A program made the translations under genes and the position numbers. Under the pieces are notes generated by a model. That model was not told the origin of the DNA. It made no database searches and was given only the letters and a program-made list of their open reading frames with translations. Positions 43,212-52,819 of a stretch of 64,000 nt of DNA are shown here, piece by piece. The DNA comes from Candidatus Gemmiger excrementigallinarum (GTDB lineage: Bacteria; Bacillota; Clostridia; Oscillospirales; Ruminococcaceae): the NCBI GenBank assembly GCA_019116445.1, contig DXBP01000006.1, forward strand, positions 1 through 64,000, given 5' to 3'. How positions within the stretch are numbered: position 1 is the stretch's first letter; the number at the start of each line of letters is the position of its first letter.

Positions 43212-43294
43212 AATCGTTCTCTCCTTACTGTTTTGTTTTGGGATCACTGATTTTTCTGTAAAGTTTAACGGCACCTAAAATTGCCATATTATTG

Positions 43295-43323
43295 ATTATA
43301 GCCAAATTTGTACGATTGCGCAA
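43295..43323 (-). promoter_or_regulatory. glgP promoter
   Basis: Minus-strand TTGCGC (43318-43323), 17-nt spacer, TATAAT (43295-43300). Confidence 0.82.
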
Positions 43324-43375
43324 GAGAATTTTGCCTCTTTGACAGGTTTTTTACACTTTTCCACAAAAAGGGCTT

Positions 43376-43402
43376 TTGCTGATTGCCGTTTTGTATTATA
43401 AT
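43376..43402 (+). promoter_or_regulatory. Probable zapA promoter
   Basis: TTGCTG (43376-43381), 15-nt spacer, TATAAT (43397-43402); spacing is short, so the -35 is tentative, but the -10 is perfect. Confidence 0.55.
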
Positions 43403-43479
43403 ATTGGTAAGATTTTTCACACCTGTGCTTTGCGGCAGGGTTAAATTTTGAACATACAGCAGGAAGGAGCACAATTTTT

Positions 43480-43857
43480 ATGGGAATGGCTACCTCAAAA
43501 GTGCGGCTGAACATCTGCGGGTCCAGCTACGTGGTCAATACCAGTGAGAGCGAAGACTATATGCAGAATCTGGCCGACCGGCTGAATCTGGATATGAACG
43601 AACTGATGGCCTCCTCCAATTCCGTTTCCATCACCACCGCCGCCGTCATGACGGCCCTGAACTATCGCGATGAACTGGAAAAGGCCAGCGGCAGCGCCGA
43701 CAATATGCGCCGCCAGATCAAGGACTACCTCGAAGACGCCGCCAGCGCCAAGATGGCTGCCGAGGAAGTACGCCGGGAAAACGCCGCGCTGAAGCGCCGC
43801 ATTGATGAGCTGGAGCGCCGTCTGCGCCGCTCCCAGAGCAGTCAGGAGTCCCTGTGA
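43480..43857 (+). CDS. zapA: Cell-division protein ZapA
   Basis: ZapA bundles FtsZ protofilaments. The 125-residue protein has the ZapA N-terminal fold (KVRLNICGSSYVVNTSESED, YMQNLADRLNLDMNELMASS) and a C-terminal coiled coil (AAEEVRRENAALKRRIDELE). AGGAAGGAG precedes the ATG. Its stop overlaps the GTG start of the U32 peptidase gene (GTGA), a coupled pair. Confidence 0.88.
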   Translation: MGMATSKVRLNICGSSYVVNTSESEDYMQNLADRLNLDMNELMASSNSVSITTAAVMTALNYRDELEKASGSADNMRRQIKDYLEDAASAKMAAEEVRRENAALKRRIDELERRLRRSQSSQESL

Positions 43858-45932
43858 GCCGCCCGCTGGAGATTCTGGCCCCCGCGGGCAACCGTGAAAT
43901 GCTTGGCGCCGCTGTGTTCAGCGGCGCTGATGCTGTTTATCTGGGGCTTACCGGCTTCAACGCCCGCCGCACGGCGGGCAACTTTACGCCCGATGAGCTG
44001 CGGGAGGCGGTTTCTTTCTGCCACGCCCGGGGCGTGCGGGTACACGTCACGCTGAACACCCTGGTGTATGCCCGGGAACTGGACGGTCTGGCTGACGCCG
44101 TGCGCGCCGTAGCCGAGGCCGGTGCCGATGCCGTCATCGCCGACGATCTGGCGACAGCGCAGCTGGTCAAGCAGATCGCACCCACACTACATCTGCACGG
44201 TTCCACCCAGATGAGCGTGCACACTGCCGCCGGTGCCAAAGAGCTGGCGGCCCTGGGGTACGACCGGGTCATTCTGGCGCGGGAGCTCTCGCTGGAAGAG
44301 ATCCGGGCCATCTGCGCCGCCAGTCCCATCGAGTGCGAGGTATTCATCCACGGTGCCCTCTGCATGAGTGTCAGCGGTCAGTGCATGATGAGCGCTTTCC
44401 TGGGCGGACGCAGCGGCAACCGCGGCGCCTGTGCCGGTCCCTGCCGTCTGCCCTTTGACGCCTCTGCCGGCCTGGCCCCGGGTAAACCGGGCAAGGCCTG
44501 CCACCTGAGCCTGAAAGACATGGACCATATTCCCCACCTGCGGGAACTGATGGACGCCGGCGTGGCCAGCGTCAAGATCGAAGGCCGCCTTCGTACGCCG
44601 GAGTATGCCGCCGCCAGTGTGGCTGCCTGCCGCGCTGTGCGGGAGGGGCAACCCTATGACGAAGGGCTGGTGCGGGATATTTTCTCCCGTTCCGGTTTTA
44701 CGGATGGCTACCTGACCGGGCGCAACGACGGCACCATGTTCGGCGTGCGCACCGAGGCTGATGCTGCCGCCACCCGGGCCGCCACCCCCAAAGCCCGGGA
44801 ACTGTTCCGCCGGGAACTGCAGCGTATTCCGGTACATTTTGCCGTGGACTTTGACCCCGAGGGCATCAAGCTGACCGTGACCGACGAGGACGGCCACAAA
44901 GCCATCGTCTACAGCGAGGAAGCGCCGCAGCCCGCCCAGAAGGACCAGACCCCTGCTATTGAACGGGCACTGGGCAAAACCGGCGGCACACCGTTTTTCT
45001 GTGCCGGTGTTGCGATCACCGGCGTACCGGGCTTTCTGCCCGGCAGTGTCTGGAATGAACTGCGCCGGGAAGCACTGGAAACGCTGCTGGAAAAGCGTTC
45101 CATTGTAACGTCCCACACCGTGCAGCCCTATCTGCCGCCCCGTTTTGCTGTCCACACGGTGGGCAGCGTGCCCGCACTGGCCGCCCGGTTTTCTTCCGTG
45201 GAGCAGTGCCCTGCCGAATTTGTAGAAAAGCTGCAATGGCTGGTTTTCCCCATCGCCGAAGCCGATAAGGTTCCCGCCAACTGGCGCGGCAAGACCCTGC
45301 TGGAACTGCCCCGGGTCACGTTCGGCAAGCTGGAAGCCCACACTGCCGAGCGCCTGCACGCTTTGCAGGGTAGCGGTTTTGCCGGGGCGGTGGCAAACAA
45401 CGCCGCCCATCTGCTGCTGGCCAAAGACTGGCCCCTGTACGGCGGGCTGGGATTGAACATCACCAACCCCATGTCCGCCGCCCGCTATGCGGAACTGGGA
45501 TTGCAGGGTATGCTGATTCATCCCGAAACCGCCGTGAATGCCATGCAGGCCATTGCTCCCCTGCGGGACGGCAAGGCGCTGCCTACCGCGGCCCTGTGCT
45601 ACGGGCACATTCCGCTGATGCTGACCCGTGCCTGTCCGCTGCGCAACGTGCACAGCTGTGCCCAGTGCAACGGCGACGGCACACTGCGGGACCGCAAGGG
45701 CCGGGATTTTACCGTGACCTGCTCTGCCCCCGGCGGAGCGGGCATCCGCACGGTGTTCAACCCCGTGCCGCTGTATATGGGTGACCGGATGACCGAGCTG
45801 CCGGTGGATGTGGCGGTGGCCGCCTTCACTACCGAATCCCCTGCCCGTGTTGCCCAGATTTTGGATGGGCTGGTGGCTGGCAAGCCGTTTGACAGCGAGT
45901 TCACCCGTGGGCTATACTATACCAACAACTGA
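43854..45932 (+). CDS. U32 family peptidase-like protein with DUF3656
   Basis: The 692-residue protein begins (GTG start) MSRPLEILAPAGNREMLGAA and has SGADAVYLGLTGFNARRTAG, the U32 signature ECEVFIHGALCMSVSGQCMM and GGRSGNRGACAGPCRLPF, whose Cys resemble those binding an Fe-S cluster in RlhA/TrhP-type tRNA and rRNA hydroxylation enzymes. The C-terminal half (about 330 onward) is the DUF3656-type extension, with late CPLRNVHSCAQCNGDG adding more Cys. Likely an RNA-modification enzyme rather than a protease; this is inference from characterised relatives. Confidence 0.87.
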   Translation: MSRPLEILAPAGNREMLGAAVFSGADAVYLGLTGFNARRTAGNFTPDELREAVSFCHARGVRVHVTLNTLVYARELDGLADAVRAVAEAGADAVIADDLATAQLVKQIAPTLHLHGSTQMSVHTAAGAKELAALGYDRVILARELSLEEIRAICAASPIECEVFIHGALCMSVSGQCMMSAFLGGRSGNRGACAGPCRLPFDASAGLAPGKPGKACHLSLKDMDHIPHLRELMDAGVASVKIEGRLRTPEYAAASVAACRAVREGQPYDEGLVRDIFSRSGFTDGYLTGRNDGTMFGVRTEADAAATRAATPKARELFRRELQRIPVHFAVDFDPEGIKLTVTDEDGHKAIVYSEEAPQPAQKDQTPAIERALGKTGGTPFFCAGVAITGVPGFLPGSVWNELRREALETLLEKRSIVTSHTVQPYLPPRFAVHTVGSVPALAARFSSVEQCPAEFVEKLQWLVFPIAEADKVPANWRGKTLLELPRVTFGKLEAHTAERLHALQGSGFAGAVANNAAHLLLAKDWPLYGGLGLNITNPMSAARYAELGLQGMLIHPETAVNAMQAIAPLRDGKALPTAALCYGHIPLMLTRACPLRNVHSCAQCNGDGTLRDRKGRDFTVTCSAPGGAGIRTVFNPVPLYMGDRMTELPVDVAVAAFTTESPARVAQILDGLVAGKPFDSEFTRGLYYTNN

Positions 45933-45947
45933 GAGGTTTTTACTTTT

Positions 45948-46394
45948 ATGCAAATGACCGTTTCCTGCAAAAAGCTGGACCCCCGGGCCAAGCTGCCCGC
46001 TTACGCCACCCCCGGCGCTGCCGCTGCCGATCTGTGCGCGCTGCTGGACGAGCCGATGACCGTTGCCCCCATGCAGCGGGTGCTGGTGCCTACCGGGCTG
46101 GCGATCGAACTGCCCAACGCCGAATGTGTGGCGCTGGTCTATGCCCGCAGCGGGCTTTCCATCAAACATGGCCTGTGCATGGCCAACGGCGTGGGCGTCA
46201 TCGACAGCGACTACCGCGGCGAACTGCGGGCGCCCATGATCAACCTGGGCACCGAAGCCTACACCATTCAACCCGGGGAGCGGGTGGCTCAGCTGTGCAT
46301 TGCCCCGGTGTGGCAGGCCGCCTTTGTGCAGGCGGAAGCCCTGAGCGATACCGACCGCGGCACGGGCGGCTTTGGTTCCACGGGAACGGTGTGA
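45948..46394 (+). CDS. dut: dUTP diphosphatase
   Basis: Dut hydrolyses dUTP to dUMP, keeping uracil out of DNA. The 148-residue trimer-type enzyme shows the five motifs, including YATPGAAAADLCALLDEP, ALVYARSGLSIKHGLCMANG, VGVIDSDYRGELRAPMIN and the C-terminal RGTGGFGSTG. GAGAGG lies 11 nt upstream of the ATG; a second ATG two codons on is possible. It follows the U32 gene by 15 nt. Confidence 0.96.
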   Translation: MQMTVSCKKLDPRAKLPAYATPGAAAADLCALLDEPMTVAPMQRVLVPTGLAIELPNAECVALVYARSGLSIKHGLCMANGVGVIDSDYRGELRAPMINLGTEAYTIQPGERVAQLCIAPVWQAAFVQAEALSDTDRGTGGFGSTGTV

Positions 46395-46488
46395 GGACAA
46401 GCATTTTCCAAAATTTTCCAGGCTCGTGCCGGTGCGGCAGATTTCGACGCCGGTACCCCACTATAATCGAACACGAAAGGACTTCGCT

Positions 46489-47043
46489 ATGGCTTTGATC
46501 CTGGCCTCCGGCAGCCCGCGGCGCCGCGAGCTGATGGCACTCATCACCCCGGACTACACCGTTATCACCAGCGATGTGGACGAAAGCAAAATCGCAGCCG
46601 ACACCCCTGCCCACCTGGCAAAGGCTCTGGCCACGGCCAAAGCCCGTGCCGTCGCAGCCTCTCACCCGGAGGACATCGTCTGCGGGTTTGACACGGTGGT
46701 GGACTGTGGCGGTGAGGTATTCGGCAAACCCCGGGACGAAGCCGATGCCTTGCGGATGCTGCGCGCGCTTTCCGGCTGCAGCCACAAGGTACATACCGGC
46801 GTGTGCATCTGCCGGGGAGCCCGGGCCGCTGCGACGGTGGAAACCACGCTGGTCACCTTTTCCCCCATTGAGGAGGAAGACCTGCTGGCCTACGTGCGCA
46901 CGCCGGAACCCTACGACAAAGCCGGAGCCTACGCCATCCAGGGCCATGCGGCGCTGTGGTGCGCGGGCATTGCGGGGTGCTACTACAATATCATGGGGCT
47001 GCCGGTACACCGGGCGGCGCAGCTGCTGCGCCAGTTCCGGTAA
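46489..47043 (+). CDS. maf: Maf/YhdE family nucleotide pyrophosphatase
   Basis: The 184-residue protein starts MALILASGSPRRRELMALIT, the Maf phosphate-binding motif, and has CGFDTVVDCGGEVFGKPRDE and YDKAGAYAIQGHAALWCAGI. Maf proteins hydrolyse (modified) nucleoside triphosphates, the YhdE subgroup preferring dTTP/UTP. The start has GAAAGGA upstream. A TATAAT at about 46460 may be an extra promoter. It sits directly before mreB, a common arrangement in bacteria. Confidence 0.94.
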   Translation: MALILASGSPRRRELMALITPDYTVITSDVDESKIAADTPAHLAKALATAKARAVAASHPEDIVCGFDTVVDCGGEVFGKPRDEADALRMLRALSGCSHKVHTGVCICRGARAAATVETTLVTFSPIEEEDLLAYVRTPEPYDKAGAYAIQGHAALWCAGIAGCYYNIMGLPVHRAAQLLRQFR

Positions 47044-47082
47044 AATATTGCTGTGCGCAGCCCCCAAGTGAGGGAGCTGTGC

Positions 47083-48153
47083 ATGAGCTGGATCGGTAAT
47101 TTTTTCAAAGGTTTTTTCGGGAGAATACGCGCTATGTTTACCAAGGACATTGGCATTGATTTGGGCACCGCGAACACGCTGGTGTATATGAAAGGCCGCG
47201 GCATCATCATGCGGGAACCCAGCGTGGTAGCTGTGGACCCGCGCAGCGATGAGCTGCGGGTGCGCAGCGTAGGGCACGAGGCCAAGGCCGTCATCGGCCG
47301 TGCACCGGGGTCCATCGTGGCGGTGCGGCCGCTGAAAGACGGTGTCATTGCCGATTTTGACATCACCGCCGCCATGCTGCAGAGTTTCATCCGCCAGGCG
47401 TGCGGCAACAGCCTTTTTGCCCGGCCGCGGGTGGTCATCTGTGTGCCTTCCGGTGTGACCGAGGTGGAACGCCGCGCCGTGCGGCAGGCCGCCGCCAAGG
47501 CGGGAGCCCGCCAGGTCACCGTCATTGAGGAACCCATGGCCGCCGCCATCGGCGCCGGGCTGCCCACCACCGATGCTGTGGGCAGCATGATCGTGGACAT
47601 CGGCGGCGGTACGGCGGAAGTGGCGGTCATCAGCCTGTCGGGCATCGTGGCCAGCCACAGCGTCCGCTGCGCCGGGGATACCCTGGACCAGAGCATCATC
47701 GCGTTCATCAAGCGCAAATACAATCTGCTGGTGGGCGAGCGGACCGCCGAGCAGATCAAGATTGAAATCGGTTCCGCCTGCCCCCAGGACCCTGAAACCA
47801 GCATGGAGATCAAGGGCCGCAACCTGGTGGATGGTCTGCCCAAGGATATCCTGATCCGTTCCGAGGAAGTGCGGGAGGCCATGAGCGAGAGCCTGCTGCG
47901 CATCGTGGATGCCATCAAGGATACCCTGGAGCGCACCCCGCCGGAGCTTTCCAGCGACATTATCGACCGCGGCATCATGCTGTCGGGCGGCGGTGCGCTG
48001 CTGCGGGGACTGGACACCCTGATCCAGAACGAAACCGGCATCACCGTGCATGTAGCAGAAAGTCCGCTGGACTGCGTGGCCCTGGGCGCGGGCGCCGTGC
48101 TGGATAACCCCGAGCTGGTGGGCAAACGCAAGGAAGAACTCAGTTACCTGTAA
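47083..48153 (+). CDS. mreB: Rod-shape determining actin-like protein MreB (or Mbl)
   Basis: MreB filaments direct lateral wall synthesis. The product shows KDIGIDLGTANTLVYMKGRG (phosphate 1), SMIVDIGGGTAEVAVISLSG (phosphate 2) and IMLSGGGALLRGLDTLI (adenosine motif). The chosen ATG (47083, GGGAG upstream, 356 residues) adds an amphipathic stretch MSWIGNFFKGFFGRIRAMF, which could be a membrane-binding helix; the ATG at 47134 also has a ribosome site. The mreC and mreD genes are not adjacent. Which MreB paralogue this is cannot be settled here. Confidence 0.93.
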   Translation: MSWIGNFFKGFFGRIRAMFTKDIGIDLGTANTLVYMKGRGIIMREPSVVAVDPRSDELRVRSVGHEAKAVIGRAPGSIVAVRPLKDGVIADFDITAAMLQSFIRQACGNSLFARPRVVICVPSGVTEVERRAVRQAAAKAGARQVTVIEEPMAAAIGAGLPTTDAVGSMIVDIGGGTAEVAVISLSGIVASHSVRCAGDTLDQSIIAFIKRKYNLLVGERTAEQIKIEIGSACPQDPETSMEIKGRNLVDGLPKDILIRSEEVREAMSESLLRIVDAIKDTLERTPPELSSDIIDRGIMLSGGGALLRGLDTLIQNETGITVHVAESPLDCVALGAGAVLDNPELVGKRKEELSYL

Positions 48154-48166
48154 TGTATAGCAAAGC

Positions 48167-48199
48167 AAGGACGCAGCCTGCACGGCTGCGTCCTTTTTT
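48167..48199 (+). terminator. mreB terminator
   Basis: Stem AAGGACGCAG / CTGCGTCCTT with a 9-nt loop and TTTTTT. Confidence 0.9.
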
Positions 48200-48229
48200 G
48201 GCTTTCCGGACGAAAAATCGGCTTTTCTC

Positions 48230-48258
48230 TTGCCGTTAGGGGGCAAACGCAGTATAAT
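48230..48258 (+). promoter_or_regulatory. Nonulosonic acid cluster promoter
   Basis: TTGCCG (48230-48235), 17-nt spacer, TATAAT (48253-48258), about 65 nt before the first gene. Confidence 0.82.
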
Positions 48259-48324
48259 AACAATGTATATTTGTAAGTATAGGCCGTTTTAAGGCGGTAA
48301 CTATATAAAATGGAGGCAGTCTGT

Positions 48325-49488
48325 ATGTCTGAGTTTATCCCCCTTTCGGTCCCGAATTTCGGCCCGCGTGAAGCGGAACTGGCCAGCGAGGCCATCACCT
48401 CCGGCTGGGTTTCCACCAGCGGCGGCAAAGTCACCGAATTTGAAGAGGCCCTGGCCCGTTACGTGGGCATGGACCGCGCCGTGGCCTGCAACGCCGGTTC
48501 CAGTGCCCTGCACCTGGCCGCTATGGCCGCCGGCATCACCCGTGGGGATGAAGTCATTGTGCCCACCCTCACCTTTATTGCCGCCGTCAACCCGCTGACC
48601 CGTTATCTGGGGGCCGAGCCCATCTTCATCGGCTGCGACGATTCCCTGTGCATCGACCCTGATGCCGTGGAGCAATTCTGCTGTACCCGCTGCGAACTGC
48701 GGGACGGCAAACTCTATAACAAGACCACCGGCGCCCATGTGAAAGCCCTGGAAGCCGTGCACGTGTTCGGCAACATGGCTGACATGGTCCGCCTGACTGA
48801 GATTGCCCGCCGGTACGGACTGATTTTGATTGAGGATGCCACCGAGGCCCTGGGCACCCGTTACACCGCCGGACCTTTCGCCGGCAAGTTTGCCGGCACC
48901 ATCGGCGATATCGGCTGCTACAGCTTCAACGGCAACAAGATCATCACCACCGGTGCCGGCGGTGCCGTGGTGTCCAACCACGCCGACTGGCTGGAGCACG
49001 CCAAGCATATCTCCACCCAGGCCAAAGCGGATCTGCTGCAGTTCCTGCACGATGAAGTGGGCTACAACTACCGCATGACCAACGTGCAGGCCTGTCTGGG
49101 CCTGGCCCAGCTGGAACGGCTGGAAGGATTCATTACCCACAAAAAGGAACTGTACGATCACTATGTGGAAAAACTGGATGGCGTCAAGGGACTGCGGATT
49201 CTGCCTTTCCGCACCGAGGACGTGCGCTCCAACCACTGGTTCTTCAGCCTGTATCTGAAAGATTCCGGCCTGGACCGCGATACCGTTATTGAAAAGCTGC
49301 AGGCCCAGAAGATTCAGACCCGCCCTGTCTGGGCGTTGATTCACGAGCAGGCGGACTATCCCCGCAACGAGGCCTACGGCCTGGACAAAGCGTTGGACTA
49401 CCGCAAGTACATCGTCAACCTGCCCTGCTCCACCAACCTGTCGCTGGAAGATTGCGAGCGCGTCTGCCAGGCGGTCCTGAGCCTGTAA
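48325..49488 (+). CDS. DegT/DnrJ/EryC1 family PLP aminotransferase (LegC-like)
   Basis: The 387-residue enzyme has CNAGSSALHLAAMAAGITRG, LILIEDATEALGTRYTAGPF and the PLP lysine in CYSFNGNKIITTGAGGAVVS. In legionaminic acid pathways LegC puts an amino group on C4 of a 4-keto-6-deoxy sugar nucleotide. GGAGG precedes the ATG. It heads a run with nucleotidyltransferase, NeuB-, NeuC- and NeuA-type enzymes. The 4,6-dehydratase that would supply its substrate is not in the window, so the exact sugar is uncertain. Confidence 0.87.
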   Translation: MSEFIPLSVPNFGPREAELASEAITSGWVSTSGGKVTEFEEALARYVGMDRAVACNAGSSALHLAAMAAGITRGDEVIVPTLTFIAAVNPLTRYLGAEPIFIGCDDSLCIDPDAVEQFCCTRCELRDGKLYNKTTGAHVKALEAVHVFGNMADMVRLTEIARRYGLILIEDATEALGTRYTAGPFAGKFAGTIGDIGCYSFNGNKIITTGAGGAVVSNHADWLEHAKHISTQAKADLLQFLHDEVGYNYRMTNVQACLGLAQLERLEGFITHKKELYDHYVEKLDGVKGLRILPFRTEDVRSNHWFFSLYLKDSGLDRDTVIEKLQAQKIQTRPVWALIHEQADYPRNEAYGLDKALDYRKYIVNLPCSTNLSLEDCERVCQAVLSL

Positions 49489-49518
49489 CCCACCACCGAC
49501 CGAGAGGGGGATCATCGT

Positions 49519-50568
49519 TTGATCCAAGTAGAAGAATTGTTCCTGCCGGCAGACGCCACCGTGCTGGAAGCACTGCGCAAGCTGGATGAAACCGGCCAGC
49601 GAATCCTGTTCATTGCCCCCCAGGGCAAGCTGGAAGCCGCTCTGACCGACGGGGATATCCGCAAGTTTTTCCTGCGCGGGGGCACCCCGGACCAGGCCGC
49701 CAGTCTGGCCGCCAACTACCATCCGCTGAGTCTGCCTATTGCTGAACGCGGCCGCGCCCGGGAAGTTCTGCAGAAAAACCGCATCGACGCCCTGCCTATT
49801 CTGGATAAGCGCGGCGTCATCACCGATATTGTGTTTGCCCACGGTCTGAATGTGGACAACCGCAAGCACACCGACATTCCTGTGGTCATGATGGCCGGCG
49901 GACTGGGCACACGGCTGTACCCTTATACCAAAATTCTGCCCAAGCCGCTGATCCCGGTGGGCGAACAGCCCATTGCCGAACTGATCATGGACCGGTTCCG
50001 GGATTTCGGCTGCCGGGAATTCACCATGATCGTGAACTACAAGCGCGGGATGATCAAGTCCTATTTCAACGAACTGGAAAAGGACTACACCGTAGACTTT
50101 GCCGACGAGGATGTGTTCATGGGCACCGGCGGCGGGCTCTGCCTGCTGAAAGGCAAGGTGCATTCACCGTTTTTCTTCACCAACTGTGACACGCTGCTGG
50201 ATGTGGATTTCGGTGATGTATACGAGTACCACAAAAAGAACGGCAATCTGGTGACCATGATCTGCGCGTTCAAGCATTACACTGTGCCCTACGGTGTGGT
50301 GGAGCTTGGTCCCGATGGCGGTATTGCCGCCATGCGGGAAAAGCCGGAGCTGGATTTTCTGACCAACACCGGCGTTTATGTGGTGGAGCCCCGGGTGGTG
50401 GAGGAGATGAAAGACGGCGAAGTCATCGGGTTCCCCGATGTGATCGACCGTTACCGCGCCGCCGGTGAGAAGGTCGGCGTCTATCCCATTGCCGAGAGCA
50501 GCTGGATGGATATGGGCCAGATGGAAGAACTGGAGAAAATGCGCCGCAAACTGGAAAGCCAGCCCTGA
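49519..50568 (+). CDS. CBS-domain sugar nucleotidyltransferase (PtmE-like)
   Basis: The 349-residue product combines two CBS repeats (about 1-115; LRKLDETGQRILFIAPQGKL, DALPILDKRGVITDIVF) with a nucleotidyltransferase domain: VVMMAGGLGTRLYPYTKILP, KPLIPVGEQPIAELIMDRF and MGTGGGLCLLKG. This architecture matches Campylobacter PtmE, a glucosamine-1-phosphate guanylyltransferase that starts the GDP-linked legionaminic pathway. Start is TTG with AGGGGG upstream. It suggests that the sugar is built on GDP here. Confidence 0.85.
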   Translation: MIQVEELFLPADATVLEALRKLDETGQRILFIAPQGKLEAALTDGDIRKFFLRGGTPDQAASLAANYHPLSLPIAERGRAREVLQKNRIDALPILDKRGVITDIVFAHGLNVDNRKHTDIPVVMMAGGLGTRLYPYTKILPKPLIPVGEQPIAELIMDRFRDFGCREFTMIVNYKRGMIKSYFNELEKDYTVDFADEDVFMGTGGGLCLLKGKVHSPFFFTNCDTLLDVDFGDVYEYHKKNGNLVTMICAFKHYTVPYGVVELGPDGGIAAMREKPELDFLTNTGVYVVEPRVVEEMKDGEVIGFPDVIDRYRAAGEKVGVYPIAESSWMDMGQMEELEKMRRKLESQP

Positions 50569-50590
50569 CGCACAAATAAAGGAGAGAATT

Positions 50591-51586
50591 ATGCCCGTTA
50601 CGATTATTGCCGAAGCCGGGGTCAACCACAACGGTGACCTGGAAATGGCCAAGCGCATGGCGCTGGTGGCCAAGGAATGCGGTGCCGATATTGTGAAATA
50701 TCAGACCGCCGTGCCCGAGCTGGTCGTAAGCAAATTTGCCGAGAAGGCAGCCTACCAGAAAGAAACCACCGATGCCGCCGAAAGCCAGCTGGAGATGATC
50801 CGCAAGCTGCACTTTTCCTTTGAGGGGCATCGGGAGCTGAAAGAGTACTGCGATTCCATCGGCATCCAGTATCTGTCGGCACCTTTTGATATTCCCAGTG
50901 TGCAGTTCCTCGGCACGCTGGACCTGCCGCTGATCAAGATTCCCTCGGGGGAAATCACCAATCTGCCCTATTTGGAGGAAGTGGCCAAGCTGCACACGCC
51001 GGTACTGCTTTCCACCGGCATGAGCAACCTCAACGAGATCACCGACGCCCTGGGCATTCTGGACGACGGCGGCTGCCCCGAAGCCACCGTACTGCACTGC
51101 AACACCCAGTACCCCACCCCCTATTCCGACGCCAACCTGACGGCTATGCTGGAACTGTTTGAACAGTTCGGCCTGCCGGTGGGACTTTCGGACCATACGC
51201 CGGGCTGGGAATGTGATGTGGCCGCTGCGGTGCTGGGGGCCGCCGTCATTGAGAAGCATTTCACGCTGGACAAGACCCTGCCGGGGCCCGACCAGCAGGC
51301 CAGCCTGGACCCCACCGAATTCAAGGCCATGGTACAGGCCGTGCGCAACGTGGAAGCCGCGCTGGGCGACGGCCACAAACACCTGACCGCCAGCGAGGCC
51401 CCCAACAAGGCCGTGGCCCGCAAGAGCATCGTGGCAGCGCGGCCCATCAAGGCCGGCGAAGTGTTCACCGCCGACAACCTGACCACCAAGCGTCCCGGCG
51501 ACGGCATCAGCCCCATGCGCTGGTATGATGTGCTGGGCAAGACCGCCTCGCGGGATTTTGAAGAGGACGAAAAAATCGAACTGTAA
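50591..51586 (+). CDS. NeuB family nonulosonic acid synthase
   Basis: The 331-residue enzyme condenses phosphoenolpyruvate with a six-carbon amino sugar to give a nine-carbon acid. MPVTIIAEAGVNHNGDLEMA, ADIVKYQTAVPELVVSKFAE, LPLIKIPSGEITNLPYLEEV and VGLSDHTPGWECDVAAAVLG are the barrel motifs, and a C-terminal antifreeze-like SAF domain (KSIVAARPIKAGEVFTADNL) is present. By context it is LegI-like; NeuB (sialic acid) specificity cannot be excluded. GGAGAG precedes the ATG. Confidence 0.93.
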   Translation: MPVTIIAEAGVNHNGDLEMAKRMALVAKECGADIVKYQTAVPELVVSKFAEKAAYQKETTDAAESQLEMIRKLHFSFEGHRELKEYCDSIGIQYLSAPFDIPSVQFLGTLDLPLIKIPSGEITNLPYLEEVAKLHTPVLLSTGMSNLNEITDALGILDDGGCPEATVLHCNTQYPTPYSDANLTAMLELFEQFGLPVGLSDHTPGWECDVAAAVLGAAVIEKHFTLDKTLPGPDQQASLDPTEFKAMVQAVRNVEAALGDGHKHLTASEAPNKAVARKSIVAARPIKAGEVFTADNLTTKRPGDGISPMRWYDVLGKTASRDFEEDEKIEL

Positions 51587-51638
51587 CGCAGCCGCGGCGG
51601 CAAATTTTTGCCGCCGCGCTGTGCGGAAAGGACCTTGT

Positions 51639-52817
51639 ATGCGTACCATCTGCGTCGTGACCGCCACCCGGGCGGAATACGGCCTGCTGCGTCCGGTCGT
51701 GCAGAAACTGGCGGCGGACACGGAACTGCAATTGCAGCTTGTGGTGACCGGCGCTCATCTGTGCACCCGGCTGGGGGAAACCGTGCGGGAGATCGAAGCG
51801 GACGGTTTTCCCATCGCCGCACGGCTGCCGATTTTCAGTGAGCAGGAGGAGCCGGTGGCCCGAACCATTGCCCGGACGCTGACGGTATTTGACGAGTACT
51901 TTGCCGCCCACCGCCCCGATGCTGTGCTGCTGCTGGGGGACCGGTTCGAGATTTTTGCCGTGGCAACAGCCGCCGCAGCCCGTCACATTCCCATCGCCCA
52001 CATTTCCGGCGGTGATGTGACCCTGGGCGCAGCCGACGAATACTACCGCCACTGCATCAGCAAGATGGCAGCACTGCATTTCCCCTCCTGCACCGACAGT
52101 GCCGCACGCCTGGTGCGCATGGGGGAAGAACCGGGCCGCGTGTTCTGTGTGGGCGGTCTGGGGGATGAAAACATCCGCACCCTGCCTAAAATGACACGGG
52201 AAGAATTGTGCAATTCCACAGGATTCCCGCTGATGCAGCCCTTTGCGCTGGTGACCTATCACCCGGAAACCAGCGCCGATGCCCCCGATCCCGCCGACCA
52301 GGTGGACGCCCTGTGCGTTGCCATGAAAGCAGTGCCGGGCGTATTCTGGCTCATCACCGGTTCCAACGCCGATGCAGGCGGGCAGATCTGCACCCAAAAG
52401 ATGCAGGCTTTTGCCGCGGCTCACCCCGACCGCGCCGGATTCATCCAGAGTCTGGGGCTGCGGCGATACCTTTCCGCAATGCAGTACGCGTCGCTGGTAG
52501 CGGGCAATTCCTCCTCGGGTGTGGTGGAAACGCCGACCTTCGGCGTGCCCACCGTGAACATCGGGCAGCGCCAGGCCGGACGGCTGATCTGTGCCAATGT
52601 GCTGTGCTGCCCGGCAGAAAAGGCAGCCATCGAAACTGCACTGCAAAAGGCACTTTCCCCGGCTTTTGCCGCCACCGCCCGTACGGCCCGAAGCCCCTAC
52701 AACGGCGGCGATACCAGCGGCAAAATCTGCGAAGTGCTGTGCCGTTTCGATTTTACCCCTGTCAAGACGTTTTATGACGGCCCCGTGCCGGAATTTGATC
52801 CGCAAAGGAGCGTTTGA
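51639..52817 (+). CDS. Hydrolysing sugar-nucleotide 2-epimerase (NeuC/LegG type)
   Basis: The 392-residue enzyme starts MRTICVVTATRAEYGLLRPV and contains AVLLLGDRFEIFAVATAAAA, IPIAHISGGDVTLGAADEYY, HCISKMAALHFPSCTDSAAR and VAGNSSSGVVETPTFGVPTV, signatures of hydrolysing UDP/GDP-sugar 2-epimerases. It would release the manno-configured sugar that NeuB/LegI uses. GGAAAGGA is upstream. Its stop overlaps the spacer region of the next gene, implying one transcript. Confidence 0.92.
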   Translation: MRTICVVTATRAEYGLLRPVVQKLAADTELQLQLVVTGAHLCTRLGETVREIEADGFPIAARLPIFSEQEEPVARTIARTLTVFDEYFAAHRPDAVLLLGDRFEIFAVATAAAARHIPIAHISGGDVTLGAADEYYRHCISKMAALHFPSCTDSAARLVRMGEEPGRVFCVGGLGDENIRTLPKMTREELCNSTGFPLMQPFALVTYHPETSADAPDPADQVDALCVAMKAVPGVFWLITGSNADAGGQICTQKMQAFAAAHPDRAGFIQSLGLRRYLSAMQYASLVAGNSSSGVVETPTFGVPTVNIGQRQAGRLICANVLCCPAEKAAIETALQKALSPAFAATARTARSPYNGGDTSGKICEVLCRFDFTPVKTFYDGPVPEFDPQRSV

Positions 52818-52819
52818 AT

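Noticed and set aside
38910-43250. 1446-codon plus-strand frame opposite the GH13 and glgP genes
   Set aside because: Artefact of codon bias; both minus-strand genes have full catalytic motifs and ribosome sites.
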